Positions 37,488-48,491 are shown, counted from the first letter of the stretch. The stretch: DNA of 64,000 nt from Erwinia sp. E602 (GCF_018141005.1 NZ_CP046582.1:2108001-2172000); one strand, 5' to 3'. The notes: generated from the sequence alone by a model not told the origin. Numbers and translations: made by a program.

Positions 37488-38216
37488 ATGAACATCCATC
37501 TGGAAACGGAGTATCGCACCCACCCCCAGTTTTATCCGGTGTACAGCCCGGAGGGGCGGTTACTTTGTACCGAATTACGGGTGAATTTCTGTCACCCGCA
37601 GAGCAACGTGGCCATTCCGCAGGCGATGCTGACGCCGCAGCTGGATATATCACAGCGCATTTTACTGCTGCAGAGTCAAATTAACCTGATTGAAAGCGGT
37701 GCGCGTTTCTTTAGCATAAATAATATTAAGGTTTCAATTAGCGTCGACGGACTGCTGGCCGATACGCTGCTTGAGAGTGACTTTCTGCTGAAAAAAATGA
37801 GCCTGCTGGCAGGGCTGCAGCTGGATATTGCGGAGAGTTTCCCCGGCCTGCATGAAGGCGCAGACAATCCGCGGCTGCGGGCGCTGAGCGACCACTTTTC
37901 ACTGGCGCTGAGCCACTACGGCGCAGGAAACTTGAGTTCGAAAGCGGTGTTTGACAGCCTGTTTGAACGCATCACGCTGGATCGGGCGCTGATGCAGCGG
38001 ATGATGAAGCGCGCGTCATTCAGCGCGCTGGCCGGGGTGATCGTTGAGCAGATTACCCCTTACTGCGGCCTGCTGGTGCTGGCCGGCGCTGACGATCTCA
38101 GCGACCTGCAAAAGATACGTCATCTGCCGCTTGGCGGCATTGAGAGCGCGCTGTTTCCGGCGGTTCCGGTGGAGTGTCTTGACCAGTTGCTGACCCCACC
38201 GCCGTGGCTGGGGTAG
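37488..38216 (+). CDS. ydiV: YdiV-type degenerate EAL protein, anti-FlhDC factor
   Basis: A 242-residue protein (E. coli YdiV 237 aa) with an EAL-like fold but without the usual EAL metal and cyclic-di-GMP motifs. The block SKAVFDSLFERITLDRALMQR matches the YdiV block STMKAVFDGLFTRVMLDKSF. The end (SALFPAVPVECLDQL) matches the E. coli end. In E. coli and Salmonella YdiV binds FlhD and delivers FlhDC to ClpXP, reducing flagella under poor nutrition. It sits between nlpC and selO as in E. coli. The ribosome site is weak, which fits the known low translation. Confidence 0.85.
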   Translation: MNIHLETEYRTHPQFYPVYSPEGRLLCTELRVNFCHPQSNVAIPQAMLTPQLDISQRILLLQSQINLIESGARFFSINNIKVSISVDGLLADTLLESDFLLKKMSLLAGLQLDIAESFPGLHEGADNPRLRALSDHFSLALSHYGAGNLSSKAVFDSLFERITLDRALMQRMMKRASFSALAGVIVEQITPYCGLLVLAGADDLSDLQKIRHLPLGGIESALFPAVPVECLDQLLTPPPWLG

Positions 38217-38333
38217 CCCGTAACGGCAATAACCCTGTTGATTGTCCGTATTTACCCGGCCCCTGGCGCTTTACACTGTCCCTCCTGCCGCGGCGTTGAG
38301 TTAAGTCTGCCCGGCCGTCCTGATGGAGGCGCT

Positions 38334-39770
38334 ATGCACTTTGATAATACCTGGCACGATGAACTGCAGGGCTTTTACCGGCCGCTGGCACCCACGCCGC
38401 TGAAAAATGCCCGACTGCTGTACCACAGCGCGCCGCTGGCGCAGGAGCTGCAGGTCACCTCGCTGTTCAGCGCCGGGGCCGATGCGGTGTTGAGCGGAGA
38501 ACGCCTGTTGCCCGGCATGCAGCCGCTGGCCCAGGTCTACAGCGGCCATCAGTTCGGCGTGTGGGCCGGGCAGCTGGGTGACGGGCGCGGCCTGCTGCTG
38601 GGGGAGCAGCGGCTGGACGACGGCCGCAAGTTCGACTGGCACCTGAAGGGCGCCGGGCTGACCCCTTATTCGCGAATGGGCGACGGCAGGGCGGTGCTGC
38701 GCTCCACGCTGCGCGAGTTTCTGGCTTCGGAAGCGATGCACGCCCTCGGCATTCCCACCTCCCGCGCGCTGAGCGTGGTCACCAGCGATGAACCGGTGTA
38801 TCGCGAAACCACCGAGCGCGGCGCGATGCTGCTGCGGGTGGCGGAGAGCCATCTGCGCTTTGGCCACTTTGAGCATTTCTACTATCTGGGGCAGCAGGAG
38901 CAGGTGCAGCAGCTGGCGGATTACGCTATTCGCCACCACTGGCCTGAACTGCAGCAGGAGGCGGATAAGTATCTGCTGTGGTTCACCGACGTGGTGCAAC
39001 GTACCGCACGGCTGATCGCCGGCTGGCAGAGCGTCGGCTTTGCCCACGGCGTGATGAACACCGACAATATGTCGATTCTCGGCCTGACGCTGGACTACGG
39101 CCCTTACGGCTTCCTCGACGATTACCAGCCGCAGTTTATCTGCAACCACTCCGATCACCAGGGGCGCTACAGCTTTGAAAACCAGCCGATGATCGGGCTG
39201 TGGAACCTCAACCGGCTGGCGCATGCGCTCTCGGGCCTGCTGAGCACCGACCAGCTGAAACAGGCGCTGGCCCACTATGAAACCACGCTGATGCAGGCGT
39301 GGGGCGAGAGGATGCGCGCGAAGCTGGGGCTGTTCACCGCCGATAAGCATGACAACGATATTCTCACCGGCCTGCTGTCGCTGATGACCCGTGAAGGCAG
39401 CGACTATACGCGTACTTTCCGCCTGCTCAGCGACACCGAGGCGCAGCAGTCGGCGTCACCGCTGCGCGACGAGTTTATCGATCGTGAAGCGTTCGACGGC
39501 TGGTATAACGTCTATCGTCAGCGGCTGCTGCAGGAGGAGGTCAGCGACGCGCAGCGCCAGCAGGCGATGAAGCAGGTCAACCCGACACGCATTCTGCGCA
39601 ATTACCTGGCACAGCAGGCGATTGAGCAGGCGGAGCAGGACGAGGTGGGAGAGCTGGCACGGCTGCATCAGGCGCTGTTGCAGCCGTTTACAGACGTGCC
39701 AGAGTATGACGATCTGTCGCGCCGCCCGCCGGAGTGGGGCAAAACGCTGGAGGTCAGCTGCTCCAGCTAG
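38334..39770 (+). CDS. selO: Protein adenylyltransferase SelO (YdiU)
   Basis: A 478-residue pseudokinase-fold enzyme that AMPylates Ser/Thr/Tyr of target proteins. The block [20 protein letters not shown], followed by [20 protein letters not shown], is the signature N-lobe. [10 protein letters not shown] and [19 protein letters not shown] form the active centre. The C-terminal SCSS carries the conserved Cys that can form a redox-sensitive disulphide with an internal Cys. ATG 38334 has TGGAGG 4 nt upstream; the open frame extends 32 codons further. Its TAG stop overlaps the hmuV stop on the other strand (CTAG). Confidence 0.96.
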   Translation: MHFDNTWHDELQGFYRPLAPTPLKNARLLYHSAPLAQELQVTSLFSAGADAVLSGERLLPGMQPLAQVYSGHQFGVWAGQLGDGRGLLLGEQRLDDGRKFDWHLKGAGLTPYSRMGDGRAVLRSTLREFLASEAMHALGIPTSRALSVVTSDEPVYRETTERGAMLLRVAESHLRFGHFEHFYYLGQQEQVQQLADYAIRHHWPELQQEADKYLLWFTDVVQRTARLIAGWQSVGFAHGVMNTDNMSILGLTLDYGPYGFLDDYQPQFICNHSDHQGRYSFENQPMIGLWNLNRLAHALSGLLSTDQLKQALAHYETTLMQAWGERMRAKLGLFTADKHDNDILTGLLSLMTREGSDYTRTFRLLSDTEAQQSASPLRDEFIDREAFDGWYNVYRQRLLQEEVSDAQRQQAMKQVNPTRILRNYLAQQAIEQAEQDEVGELARLHQALLQPFTDVPEYDDLSRRPPEWGKTLEVSCSS

Positions 39771-40546
39771 CGGCGCAGCGCCACCTGCGGTACGCCTTCA
39801 GTCTGGTGCGGGTGCACCATCACGTCGGCGTGATACCAGCGGGCCAGCGTCGCTTCGTCCAGCACCCCGGCCGGGGTGCCTTCCGCCACCAGCCGGCCCT
39901 GCGCCAGCAGCATCACCCGATCGGACCACAGTGACGCGAGGTTCAGATCGTGCAATACGCAGCAGACGCTTAACGCGTGCTGCTGCGTGAGCCGGGACAG
40001 CAGGCGCAGCAGGTGCTGCTGGTGGTAGAGATCCAGCGCCGAGGTCGGTTCATCAAGGAACAGCCAGCCGCGCGGGCCATCCTGCTGCCACAGCTGCGCC
40101 AGCGCGCGGGCCAGCTGCACCCGCTGCTGCTCGCCGCCCGACAGCTGCAGGTAGTCGCGCTGTGCGAGGTTCTCGCAGCCGGTCAACGCCATCACCTGTT
40201 CCACCACGCCGTTCACGTCTTTGCCCGGCCACGGGGCGCGGCCCATCGCCACCACCTGCTCAACGCTGAGCGGAAAAGCCATGCTGCTCTGCTGGCGCAT
40301 CACCGCCCGCTGCTGCGACAGCCTCGCCGGTGACCAGGCGGCCAGTGGCTGGCCGTTCAGCTGACAGCCGCCGCGCTGCGGGGTAAGAAAGCCGGTCAGC
40401 AGCCGCAGCAGCGTCGATTTGCCCGCGCCGTTTGGCCCGATCAGCGACACCAGTTCGCCTGGGTGAAGTGACAGGGTAATATCCTCGATTAGCCAGCGCT
40501 GTCCGAGCTGATAGCTCAGGCCGCTGGCGCGCAGTACCTCAGCCAT
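39767..40546 (-). CDS. hmuV: Hemin ABC transporter ATPase HmuV
   Basis: 259 residues from the ATG at 40546, with GGAGG 5 nt upstream. It has Walker A (GPNGAGKST), Q-loop (MRQQSSMAF), the signature [15 protein letters not shown], Walker B ([13 protein letters not shown]) and H-loop (LHDLNLA). It supplies energy for heme import through HmuU. It is the last gene of hmuSTUV and overlaps hmuU by 8 nt. Confidence 0.94.
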   Translation of the reverse strand: MAEVLRASGLSYQLGQRWLIEDITLSLHPGELVSLIGPNGAGKSTLLRLLTGFLTPQRGGCQLNGQPLAAWSPARLSQQRAVMRQQSSMAFPLSVEQVVAMGRAPWPGKDVNGVVEQVMALTGCENLAQRDYLQLSGGEQQRVQLARALAQLWQQDGPRGWLFLDEPTSALDLYHQQHLLRLLSRLTQQHALSVCCVLHDLNLASLWSDRVMLLAQGRLVAEGTPAGVLDEATLARWYHADVMVHPHQTEGVPQVALRR

Positions 40547-41537
40547 TGACACCTCCGCGACGCCGCAGGATAAGCCACAGGAACCACGGGCCGCCGATCA
40601 GGCTGGTCAGCAGCCCGACCGGCATTTCGGCCGGGGCGACCACCGTACGCGCCAGCGTATCGGCCAGCAGCAGCAGCATCGCGCCGCTGAGCAGCGAGGA
40701 GGGCAGCAGCCAGCGGTGGTCGCCACCCAGCCAGAAACGCATCAGGTGCGGGACCACCAGACCGATAAAGCCGATCACTCCGCTGACCGCTACCGCCGAC
40801 GCCACCAGCAGCGCGCTCAGCACCAGCAGCGCGCGCTGGGTGCGCGGCACGTCCACGCCCAGGTAGTGCGCCTCTTCCTCGCCGAGCTGCAGCAGGTTCA
40901 GCCGCTGGGCCAGCCTCTGTACCAGCAGCATGCAGGGGATCACGATCGAGGCGCAGACCAGCACGGTCGGCCACTGCGCCGAACTCAGGCTGCCCATGCC
41001 CCACAGCGACAGCTGGCGCAGCTGCTGATCGGTGCTCAGCCATGACAGTACGCCGACCGAGGCCGCGCACAGCGCGTTGATGGCGATGCCGACCAGCAGC
41101 AGGCGGCTCAGGCCGCTGGCCCCCTGACGGCTGAGCATAAAGATCACGGCGGTGACTGCCAGGCTGCCGATAAAGGCGGCCAGCAGCGGTACGTAGAGCG
41201 CCAGCACGCCCGGCAGGGTCAGCGACAGCACGATCGAGCAGGCTACCGCCAGCGCGGCTCCGCTGCTGATCCCCAGCAGGCCGGGGTCGGCCAGCGGGTT
41301 GCGGAACAGGCCCTGCATCACGCAGCCGGAAAGCGCCAGCGCGCCGCCCACCAGCACCGCCAGCAGCACGCGTGGCAGACGGATGGTGTACCACACCTGC
41401 CACAGGCTGCTGTCGGTGCCGGCGTGCCACAGCATCGGCAGCGACAGCCGCATCGCGCCGATGTTGGCCGCGCTGACGGTCAGCACCAGCAGCAGCAGCA
41501 GCAGCACGCTCAGCCAGCGCAGCGCGCGCGTCGACAT
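40539..41537 (-). CDS. hmuU: Hemin ABC transporter permease HmuU
   Basis: A 332-residue FecCD-family permease with about ten membrane helices. [20 protein letters not shown] and [19 protein letters not shown] are the conserved N-terminal segments; [18 protein letters not shown] is the coupling helix. It moves heme across the inner membrane with HmuV. The ATG at 41537 overlaps the hmuT stop (TGATG). Confidence 0.94.
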   Translation of the reverse strand: MSTRALRWLSVLLLLLLVLTVSAANIGAMRLSLPMLWHAGTDSSLWQVWYTIRLPRVLLAVLVGGALALSGCVMQGLFRNPLADPGLLGISSGAALAVACSIVLSLTLPGVLALYVPLLAAFIGSLAVTAVIFMLSRQGASGLSRLLLVGIAINALCAASVGVLSWLSTDQQLRQLSLWGMGSLSSAQWPTVLVCASIVIPCMLLVQRLAQRLNLLQLGEEEAHYLGVDVPRTQRALLVLSALLVASAVAVSGVIGFIGLVVPHLMRFWLGGDHRWLLPSSLLSGAMLLLLADTLARTVVAPAEMPVGLLTSLIGGPWFLWLILRRRGGVNG

Positions 41538-42358
41538 CACGGCAGCGCTTCCGCCGTTTTGCGCAGCTTGAGGATCGCCGCCGGGGTATCAATACCAAAG
41601 CCGAGCAGCGCCATATCATCCAGCACCAGCACCTGTTTCGTTTTCCCGGCCGGGGTCAGCGTCATGCCCGGCAGCTTCCACAGATTGTCAGTGCCGCCAA
41701 GGGTTTTCAGCCCGTCTTCGGTTATCACGATCAGCTGCGGCGCGCTGGCCACCACCCCTTCCTGGGAGAGCGGCTGATAGCGCTGCACGGCGGACATGGC
41801 GTTCTGCAGGCCGGCGGCCTGAATCGCCGCGTCGGCGGAGGTACCCTGGCCTGCCGCCATGGTGCCCATGCCCTGGTGGGCGAGGATAAACAGCACTTTT
41901 ACCGGCAGCGCGGTTTTCGGCACGCTGGCCAGCTCTTTACTGATCTTCTCCTGCAGCGCCTTACCGGCCTCCTCACGGTGCAGGGCCGCCGCCACCGCCG
42001 CCACTTTCTCATTGATGGCGGAAATCGCCGGCTTACCGGTGATATCGATCACCCTGACGCCGTTCTGCGCCACCTGCTGCAGCGCCAGCGCTGGTTTCGC
42101 CAGCTCGCTGGCCAGCACCAGCGTTGGCTTCAGCGCCAGGATGCCTTCGGCGTTCAGCTGACGCATGTAGCCAACGTCCGGCAGCTTTTTCACCACCGCC
42201 GGGTGCAGGCTGGTGCTGTCGCGCGCGATCAGCTGCTGCTGCGCGTCCAGCGCGTAGATAATCTGCGTAACGTCGCCACCGATGCTGATCACGCGCTCCG
42301 CCGCCATCGCGGAGAAGGTCAGGGGCAGGAGACAAAGTGCGGTTAACCAGCCTTTCAT
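41537..42358 (-). CDS. hmuT: Periplasmic hemin-binding protein HmuT
   Basis: A 273-residue protein with a Sec signal peptide (cleavage after LTFSAMA at residue 19) and the two-lobed fold of class III binding proteins. AERVISIGGDVTQIIYALDAQ is the typical mature N-terminus. It delivers heme to HmuUV. It overlaps hmuS by 4 nt (ATGA) and hmuU by 1 nt. Confidence 0.93.
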   Translation of the reverse strand: MKGWLTALCLLPLTFSAMAAERVISIGGDVTQIIYALDAQQQLIARDSTSLHPAVVKKLPDVGYMRQLNAEGILALKPTLVLASELAKPALALQQVAQNGVRVIDITGKPAISAINEKVAAVAAALHREEAGKALQEKISKELASVPKTALPVKVLFILAHQGMGTMAAGQGTSADAAIQAAGLQNAMSAVQRYQPLSQEGVVASAPQLIVITEDGLKTLGGTDNLWKLPGMTLTPAGKTKQVLVLDDMALLGFGIDTPAAILKLRKTAEALP

Positions 42359-43386
42359 GCGGGGGTTTCCTCAGTGCTGATGCGGGTTAACTGTTCACGC
42401 CACTGCGCCTGTTCAGGCTGACCCTCGCTGCGCTGGCCGTACAGCTGAGCGATCTGGGTACCGTCGGCGGCAAACAGTTCAAGGCTGGTGACGATGCCGT
42501 CGGCGGTCGGTTTACGGGTGATCCAGCTTTCGGCAATCAGTTCTTCCTGCAGGTGCAGGGTAAAGGTGCTGTTAAAGATGTTCAGCCAGTTGTGCATCGG
42601 CGTGACCTTCTCCACCGCGCCGGTGAAAATCTGCACGCAACCCCGGTTACCGACGAAGATCATGATCTCGTTGGCTTCGTCACGGGCGATCTCCAGCAGC
42701 GCGGCCAGCGCGCCGTTGCTGACCGGCTGCGCCAGGTCGCGGCTTACCGCCTTAAACGCCTGCTGGCGCGAAACGTTGTGCTTCTTCAGCAGGCGGAAGA
42801 ACTGGTGGACGTCGGTCATCGCCCGCCATTCGTTCTCCAGCGCCGCGCCGTCGAACGCATCAGCGAAAGGCGTCGCGACGGCGGGTTTGACGCTCAGCGT
42901 GGCCGGGGAGGCGTCGCGGTAGTCGTCAACCAGCTGCTGCCAGGCGGCGGTATCGGTCTGTCCGGTGGCATAGACCTTGAGCACCGCGTCGCCCTGGTGG
43001 TCAAAAAACTGGATACTCTGACGCTCGCCGTGGCCGGTCATCTCCTGCAGGTGGAACACGCTGGCCCACTGGCCAACGAAGACGCGCAGGTCGAGCGCGC
43101 GCGGGTTCAGCACGATGCCGGCGTGTTCATTGATGTGGATATTGCTGAAGGTGCCCGACTGCTCGTGCACCGCGTATTCGTTGCGGGTGATGCATTTGGT
43201 GTCACCCACTTTTTCCAGCGCGTGCAGCAGTTCGCGCATGGCGGGACGCAGCGCGGTGGCCTGATGCCCGACGCGGGCGGCGGTCAGTTCGGCTTCGCTG
43301 ATGCCGATTAACGCGGCCAGGTCGCGGGCATATTTTCTCGGGTGCTCGGCTTTCAGTTCGCTGTAACGGTGGTAAATGTCGTGCAT
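42355..43386 (-). CDS. hmuS: Hemin-degrading / heme-handling factor HmuS
   Basis: A 343-residue cytoplasmic HemS/HmuS-family protein made of two related halves (RVFVGQWASVFHLQEMTGHG and MIFVGNRGCVQIFTGAVEKV belong to equivalent positions). It binds heme after import and helps release iron. The ATG at 43386 follows GAGGACG. It is the first gene of the operon, directly behind a Fur box. The receptor gene hmuR, usually upstream in Yersinia-like loci, is not here. Confidence 0.93.
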   Translation of the reverse strand: MHDIYHRYSELKAEHPRKYARDLAALIGISEAELTAARVGHQATALRPAMRELLHALEKVGDTKCITRNEYAVHEQSGTFSNIHINEHAGIVLNPRALDLRVFVGQWASVFHLQEMTGHGERQSIQFFDHQGDAVLKVYATGQTDTAAWQQLVDDYRDASPATLSVKPAVATPFADAFDGAALENEWRAMTDVHQFFRLLKKHNVSRQQAFKAVSRDLAQPVSNGALAALLEIARDEANEIMIFVGNRGCVQIFTGAVEKVTPMHNWLNIFNSTFTLHLQEELIAESWITRKPTADGIVTSLELFAADGTQIAQLYGQRSEGQPEQAQWREQLTRISTEETPA

Positions 43387-43426
43387 TGCTGGCGTCCTCA
43401 GAATAATTATTAAAAACATTCATTAT

Positions 43427-43447
43427 CAGAATGATAATCATTATCAA
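43427..43447 (-). promoter_or_regulatory. Fur box of the hmuSTUV operon
   Basis: GATAATCATTATC (43433-43445) is a perfect inverted repeat within a longer Fur-type sequence, about 40 nt before hmuS. It predicts iron repression of heme uptake. Confidence 0.85.
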
Positions 43448-43558
43448 GAATTGTGCGCGCCGCGCAAGTAAAATTAAGCGTCGGGAAGGGGGAGAAGCAA
43501 GAAGAGTGACGGCTGACCGTAACCGGGCCAGCCGTAAGTCGCAGAAGCGAACGGTGAA

Positions 43559-44605
43559 TCAGAAGCGGCTGTCGACCGCGTCGGCTAACTGCTGCAGCAC
43601 CGCCTCGCTGTCATCCCAGCCTAGGCAGGCGTCGGTGATCGACTGGCCATAAACCAGCGGCGTGCCCGGCAGCACCTTCTGCGTGCCTTCCTGCAGGAAG
43701 CTTTCGATCATCACGCCGGCAATCGCCGTGGTGCCGCGGCGGATTTGATCGGCCATTGAGGCGGCGACCTCCTTCTGCAGCCGGTGCTGCTTCAGGCTGT
43801 TGCCGTGGCTGAGGTCGATAACCAGCTGCGGCGGCAGATGGCAGGCCTGCAGGCTGGCCGCGGCGGCGGCGATATCTTCCGGGTGATAGTTAGGCTGTTT
43901 GCCGCCGCGCAGGATCACGTGGCCGGACGGGTTGCCGCTGGTCTGGTAGATGGTCATCTGCCCCTGTTTATCCGGCGACAGGAACATATGGCTGACCCGG
44001 GCGGCGCGAATGGCATCGATGGCGATCTGCGTATTGCCGTCGGTGCCGTTTTTAAAGCCGACCGGGCAGGAGAGCGCGGAGGCCATTTCCCGGTGGATCT
44101 GGCTCTCGGTGGTACGTGCACCGATAGCCCCCCAGCTGATCAGGTCGGCAATAAACTGGCCGATCACCATGTCGAGAAATTCCGTGGCGGTGGGCATCCC
44201 CAGCGCGTTGATGTCCAGCAGCAGCTTGCGCGCCAGGTGCAGGCCGTGGTTCAACCGGTAGCTGCCGTCGAGGTCCGGGTCGGAAATCAGACCCTTCCAG
44301 CCCACCACGGTACGCGGCTTTTCAAAATAGGCGCGCATCACGATCTCCAGACGGTCGCGATGCTGTTCGCGCAGCACGGCCAGCCGCTCCGCATACTCCA
44401 GCGCGGCTTTCGGGTCATGCAGTGAACAGGGGCCAATCACCACCAGCAGGCGCGGGTCTTCGCCGCTGAGGATGCGGGCAATCCGCTTGCGTGACGCGGT
44501 CACGTTATCGGCAATCATGGCGGTAATCGGCAGGCTGGCCTGCAGGGCCGCAGGCGTAATCAGGCTGTCGATGCGCGCGGTACGCAGTTCATCGGTTTTA
44601 TTCAT
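43559..44605 (-). CDS. aroH: DAHP synthase, tryptophan-type (AroH)
   Basis: A 348-residue enzyme that condenses PEP and erythrose 4-phosphate in the first step of aromatic biosynthesis. LLVVIGPCSLHD, FEKPRTVVGWKGLISDPDLDG, GAIGARTTESQIHREMASAL and VDLSHGNS are conserved type I motifs. The N-terminal MNKTDELRTARIDSL and the place next to ppsR identify the E. coli AroH orthologue (Trp-inhibited), rather than AroF/G. ATG 44605 gives the E. coli length; the frame is open 9 codons upstream. I saw no convincing TrpR operator. Confidence 0.93.
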   Translation of the reverse strand: MNKTDELRTARIDSLITPAALQASLPITAMIADNVTASRKRIARILSGEDPRLLVVIGPCSLHDPKAALEYAERLAVLREQHRDRLEIVMRAYFEKPRTVVGWKGLISDPDLDGSYRLNHGLHLARKLLLDINALGMPTATEFLDMVIGQFIADLISWGAIGARTTESQIHREMASALSCPVGFKNGTDGNTQIAIDAIRAARVSHMFLSPDKQGQMTIYQTSGNPSGHVILRGGKQPNYHPEDIAAAAASLQACHLPPQLVIDLSHGNSLKQHRLQKEVAASMADQIRRGTTAIAGVMIESFLQEGTQKVLPGTPLVYGQSITDACLGWDDSEAVLQQLADAVDSRF

Positions 44606-44701
44606 CAGTTTTCTCAAAAATTTTTTCTTCACAACGGCAGGAGTACCGGGAAGGATTGATCGCTACATTAAAGCAAAGCCTGATGATTTCAACCGGAAGA
44701 C

Positions 44702-44726
44702 AACCAGGGATAATGGGCTCCCTGGT
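44702..44726 (-). terminator. Hairpin between ppsR and aroH
   Basis: ACCAGGGA (about 44703-44710) and TCCCTGGT (44719-44726) form a stable stem just after the ppsR stop on the minus strand, with a weak T-tract. It is a likely partial terminator. Confidence 0.45.
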
Positions 44727-44732
44727 GCTGAT

Positions 44733-45566
44733 TCAGAACATGCGCCTTGCCAGACCCATAATGTCGAGGATTTTGGTGGCGATCTCTTCCACGGAAAAAT
44801 TGGTGCTGTTGAGGTAGCGGATCTGGTGGGTGCGGAACAGCGCCTCGACCTCTCCGACCTCCATGCGGCACTGGCGCAGTGATGCATAACGGCTGTTTTC
44901 CGCCCGCTCCTGGCGAATCGCCGACAGCCGTTCCGGGTCGATGGTCAGGCCAAACAGCTTGTTGTGGAAGGGTTTCAACGCCGCCGGCAGCCTGAGGTTG
45001 TCCATATCGTCGGCGATAAACGGATAGTTGGCGGCGCGGATGCCAAACTGCATCGCCAGGTAGAGGCTGGTGGGGGTTTTTCCGCAGCGCGACACGCCGA
45101 GCAGAATCAGCTGGGCATCCTCCAGCCCGCGCAGCGAGATGCCGTCGTCGTGCGCGAGGGTGTAATCAATGGCGGCAATGCGTGCATCGTATTTGCCGAG
45201 GTTGCTGGCGGTCAGGCCGTGGGTGCGGTTGGCCACCGGTGCGGGGGCAATGCCCAGCTCCTGCTGCAGCGGCGCGACCAGTGACTGCACGATGTCCTGA
45301 CAGAAGGCGTCGCTCTGCAGGATGATTTCACGGATCTCCGGGGTAACGATAGAGATAAACACCAGCGGACGCACGCCGGTTTGCTGACAGATGGCGTTGA
45401 TCTGCGCCTTTACCGCCTGGGCACGCTGCACGGTCTGAACAAAGGGCAGCGTCAGGGTCTGGGTGGTCACCGGAAACTGCGACAGCACCGCATGGCCCAG
45501 CACTTCGGCGGTCAGCGCCGTGCCGTCCGAGATATAAAAAACACTGCGTTCCGCGTTCACGTCCAT
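44733..45566 (-). CDS. ppsR: PEP synthase regulatory protein (kinase/pyrophosphorylase)
   Basis: A 277-residue bifunctional enzyme that inactivates PpsA by ADP-dependent phosphorylation and reactivates it by Pi-dependent dephosphorylation. The [19 protein letters not shown]-terminus and the P-loop [17 protein letters not shown] are diagnostic of the DUF299 family. The C-terminus ends ...[15 protein letters not shown], as in E. coli. It is divergent from its target gene ppsA across a 469-nt AT-rich intergenic region. Confidence 0.96.
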   Translation of the reverse strand: MDVNAERSVFYISDGTALTAEVLGHAVLSQFPVTTQTLTLPFVQTVQRAQAVKAQINAICQQTGVRPLVFISIVTPEIREIILQSDAFCQDIVQSLVAPLQQELGIAPAPVANRTHGLTASNLGKYDARIAAIDYTLAHDDGISLRGLEDAQLILLGVSRCGKTPTSLYLAMQFGIRAANYPFIADDMDNLRLPAALKPFHNKLFGLTIDPERLSAIRQERAENSRYASLRQCRMEVGEVEALFRTHQIRYLNSTNFSVEEIATKILDIMGLARRMF

Positions 45567-45935
45567 TTTATCTCCATTGGTCGGGTTACCTGCAGACTAA
45601 TTTAATCGATAGCCGCAATGCAAATGATGATTGCACGGATGATATGAAATAAAAAATTCAAAATAAATTGGCATGAATGTTTTGTTTTTATATGCTGATC
45701 CCCTGGCCTTTATACCTCATCTTTAATTTTGATGCTCGCGCTGGTATGCCATTTTTTCGCGGTAAAAATTGAAAGCATTCTGTTTTGGAATCGTTACCCG
45801 TTGCGCAAAATAAACTTGTATAAAAAGTGTTAATTATTTTAACCTGTTGAAATTATTGGGTATATCATGCGTGTTATGTTGCGCAACGCCTGAGAATAGA
45901 CGCGAAAAATCTGGAAAATAAAAAACCCTGCTTGC

Positions 45936-45948
45936 TTGAACGATTCAA
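45936..45948 (+). promoter_or_regulatory. Candidate Cra (FruR) site upstream of ppsA
   Basis: TTGAACGATTCAA is an inverted repeat close to the Cra consensus (TGAAWCGWTTCA), about 90 nt before the ppsA ATG. Cra activates ppsA in E. coli. The rest of the 45567-46035 spacer is AT-rich and must hold both divergent promoters; I see no other gene in it. Confidence 0.5.
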
Positions 45949-46035
45949 CACTTTATCTCAAGGCAACAAGTGTGCCAGTCTCATAAAGCAATACGATGTC
46001 CTTCATGTTCCCAATTAATTACAAGGATTGCTTCA

Positions 46036-48417
46036 ATGTCCAATAAAGGCGAATTGCCGCTCGTGCTTTGGTACAACCAACTTGGCATGAACGATGTTGA
46101 TCGGGTGGGAGGCAAAAACGCCTCTCTGGGTGAGATGATTACTAACCTCTCTTCTCTGGGGGTGTCGGTGCCTGACGGCTTCGCGACCACCGCAGAGGCG
46201 TTTAACCTGTTCCTCGATCAAAGCGGCGTCAACCAGCGTATCTATGAACTGCTGGACCAGACCAATATTGACGATGTTGACGAGCTGGGGCGCGCGGGTA
46301 AACAGATCCGTCAGTGGATCGTGGATACCCCGTTCCAGCCTGAACTCGAACAGGCGGTACATGATGCTTATAACCGCCTGTCAGCCGACGATGCCGAGGC
46401 CTCGTTTGCCGTGCGTTCGTCCGCAACCGCGGAAGATATGCCTGACGCTTCCTTCGCCGGGCAGCAGGAGACGTTCCTTAACGTACAGGGCTACGACGCG
46501 GTGCTGGTGGCGATCAAACACGTGTTCGCCTCGCTGTTTAACGATCGCGCCATCTCGTATCGGGTGCACCAGGGCTATGACCATCGCGGCGTGGCGCTCT
46601 CCGCCGGGGTGCAGCGTATGGTGCGCTCCGACCTCGCCTCGTCCGGGGTGATGTTTACCATTGATACCGAGTCCGGGTTCGACCAGGTGGTGTTTATCAC
46701 CTCGGCCTGGGGCCTGGGTGAGATGGTGGTGCAGGGGGCGGTCAACCCCGATGAGTTTTACGTGCACAAGCCCACGCTGGCCGCCGGCCGTCCGGCGATC
46801 GTACGCCGCAATATGGGCTCCAAAAAGATCCGCATGGTTTACGCCGGCTCGAAAGAGCACGGCAAGCAGGTGGATATCGAAGAGGTGCCGGCGGAGCAGC
46901 GCGACCGCTTCAGCCTGACCGACGCTGAGGTGCAGGAGCTGGCCGCCCAGGCGGTGCAGATTGAGCAGCACTACCAGCGGCCGATGGACATTGAGTGGGC
47001 CAAAGATGGCCACACCGGTAAGCTGTTTATCGTCCAGGCGCGCCCGGAAACCGTGCGTTCTAACGGCCAGGTGATGGAGCGCTATATCCTGCAGGGCCAG
47101 GGGAAAGTGGTGGTGGAAGGGCGGGCAATCGGCCACCGCATCGGTGCCGGCCCGGTCAAGGTGATCCATGACATCAGCGAGATGAACCGGATTGAAAAAG
47201 GTGACGTGCTGGTGACCGACATGACCGACCCGGACTGGGAACCGATCATGAAGAAAGCCTCCGCCATCGTCACCAACCGCGGCGGGCGCACCTGTCATGC
47301 GGCGATTATCGCCCGTGAGCTGGGCATCCCGGCGGTGGTCGGCTGCGGCGATGCCACCGAACGGCTGCACGAAGGCCACGAGGTGACCGTCTCCTGTGCC
47401 GAAGGCGATACCGGCTATGTTTATGACCAGCTGCTGGACTTCGAAGTGAAGAGCTCGCAGGTGGATGAGATGCCGGAACTGCCGCTGAAGATCATGATGA
47501 ACGTTGGCAACCCGGACCGCGCCTTCGACTTTGCCTGCCTGCCGAACGAAGGCGTCGGGCTGGCCCGTCTGGAGTTTATTATTAACCGCATGATCGGCGT
47601 GCACCCGAAAGCGCTGCTGGAATTTGACCGCCAGACGCCGGAGCTGCAGCAGCAGATCCGCGAGATGATGAAGGGCTTTGACGATCCGGTGGAGTTCTAT
47701 ATCGGCCGTCTGACCGAAGGGATTGCCACCCTGGGCGCGGCCTTTGCGCCGAAGCGGGTAATTGTGCGCCTGTCGGACTTCAAATCGAACGAGTACGCCA
47801 ACCTGGTGGGTGGCGAGCACTACGAACCGGAAGAGGAGAACCCGATGCTCGGCTTCCGCGGCGCCGGCCGCTACGTGGCCGACAGCTTCCGCGACTGCTT
47901 TGCGCTGGAGTGCGCCGCAGTTAAGCGGGTGCGCAATGAGATGGGGCTGACCAACGTCGAGGTGATGGTGCCGTTTGTGCGCACCGTGGCGCAGGCGAAG
48001 GCGGTGGTGGAAGAGCTGGAGCGTCAGGGACTGAAGCGCGGCGAAAACGGCCTTAAGCTGATTATGATGTGTGAAATCCCGTCGAACGCGCTGCTGGCAG
48101 AGCAGTTCCTCGAATACTTTGACGGCTTCTCAATCGGTTCAAACGACATGACCCAGCTGACGCTGGGACTGGACCGCGATTCCGGCGTGGTGTCGGAGCT
48201 GTTTGACGAACGCAATGAGGCGGTTAAAGCGCTGCTGTCGATGGCGATCAAAGCTGCGAAAAAGCAGGGCAAGTACGTCGGCATCTGCGGTCAGGGGCCT
48301 TCGGACCATGAAGATTTCGCCGCCTGGCTGATGGACGAGGGGATCGACAGCCTGTCACTGAACCCGGACACCGTGGTGCAAACCTGGGTGGGGCTGGCGG
48401 AGCTGGCGAAAAAGTAA
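46036..48417 (+). CDS. ppsA: Phosphoenolpyruvate synthase
   Basis: A 793-residue enzyme (E. coli 792) that makes PEP from pyruvate and ATP for gluconeogenesis. In order: nucleotide-binding domain ([20 protein letters not shown]), the central phospho-histidine domain ([21 protein letters not shown], catalytic His), and the PEP/pyruvate TIM barrel ([17 protein letters not shown], then [13 protein letters not shown] with catalytic Cys). The ATG at 46036 matches the E. coli start ([15 protein letters not shown]); the open frame extends 22 codons upstream. Regulated post-translationally by PpsR. Confidence 0.98.
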   Translation: MSNKGELPLVLWYNQLGMNDVDRVGGKNASLGEMITNLSSLGVSVPDGFATTAEAFNLFLDQSGVNQRIYELLDQTNIDDVDELGRAGKQIRQWIVDTPFQPELEQAVHDAYNRLSADDAEASFAVRSSATAEDMPDASFAGQQETFLNVQGYDAVLVAIKHVFASLFNDRAISYRVHQGYDHRGVALSAGVQRMVRSDLASSGVMFTIDTESGFDQVVFITSAWGLGEMVVQGAVNPDEFYVHKPTLAAGRPAIVRRNMGSKKIRMVYAGSKEHGKQVDIEEVPAEQRDRFSLTDAEVQELAAQAVQIEQHYQRPMDIEWAKDGHTGKLFIVQARPETVRSNGQVMERYILQGQGKVVVEGRAIGHRIGAGPVKVIHDISEMNRIEKGDVLVTDMTDPDWEPIMKKASAIVTNRGGRTCHAAIIARELGIPAVVGCGDATERLHEGHEVTVSCAEGDTGYVYDQLLDFEVKSSQVDEMPELPLKIMMNVGNPDRAFDFACLPNEGVGLARLEFIINRMIGVHPKALLEFDRQTPELQQQIREMMKGFDDPVEFYIGRLTEGIATLGAAFAPKRVIVRLSDFKSNEYANLVGGEHYEPEEENPMLGFRGAGRYVADSFRDCFALECAAVKRVRNEMGLTNVEVMVPFVRTVAQAKAVVEELERQGLKRGENGLKLIMMCEIPSNALLAEQFLEYFDGFSIGSNDMTQLTLGLDRDSGVVSELFDERNEAVKALLSMAIKAAKKQGKYVGICGQGPSDHEDFAAWLMDEGIDSLSLNPDTVVQTWVGLAELAKK

Positions 48418-48455
48418 TTAGCGCTCGGTAAAAACGACAGGGCCACCGCAAACTT

Positions 48456-48491
48456 AATGCCAGTCAGTTAAATCTGCCTGGCATTTTTTCT
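48456..48491 (+). terminator. ppsA terminator
   Basis: AATGCCAG (48456-48463) / CTGGCATT (48478-48485) with a 14-nt loop and a T-run. The following 48492-48777 stretch has no ORF and no clear regulatory motif; it should carry the promoter of the lipase gene. Confidence 0.75.

Noticed and set aside
46381-47820. A 479-codon minus-strand frame opposite ppsA, rich in His.
   Set aside because: Typical antisense shadow composition; ppsA is unambiguous.
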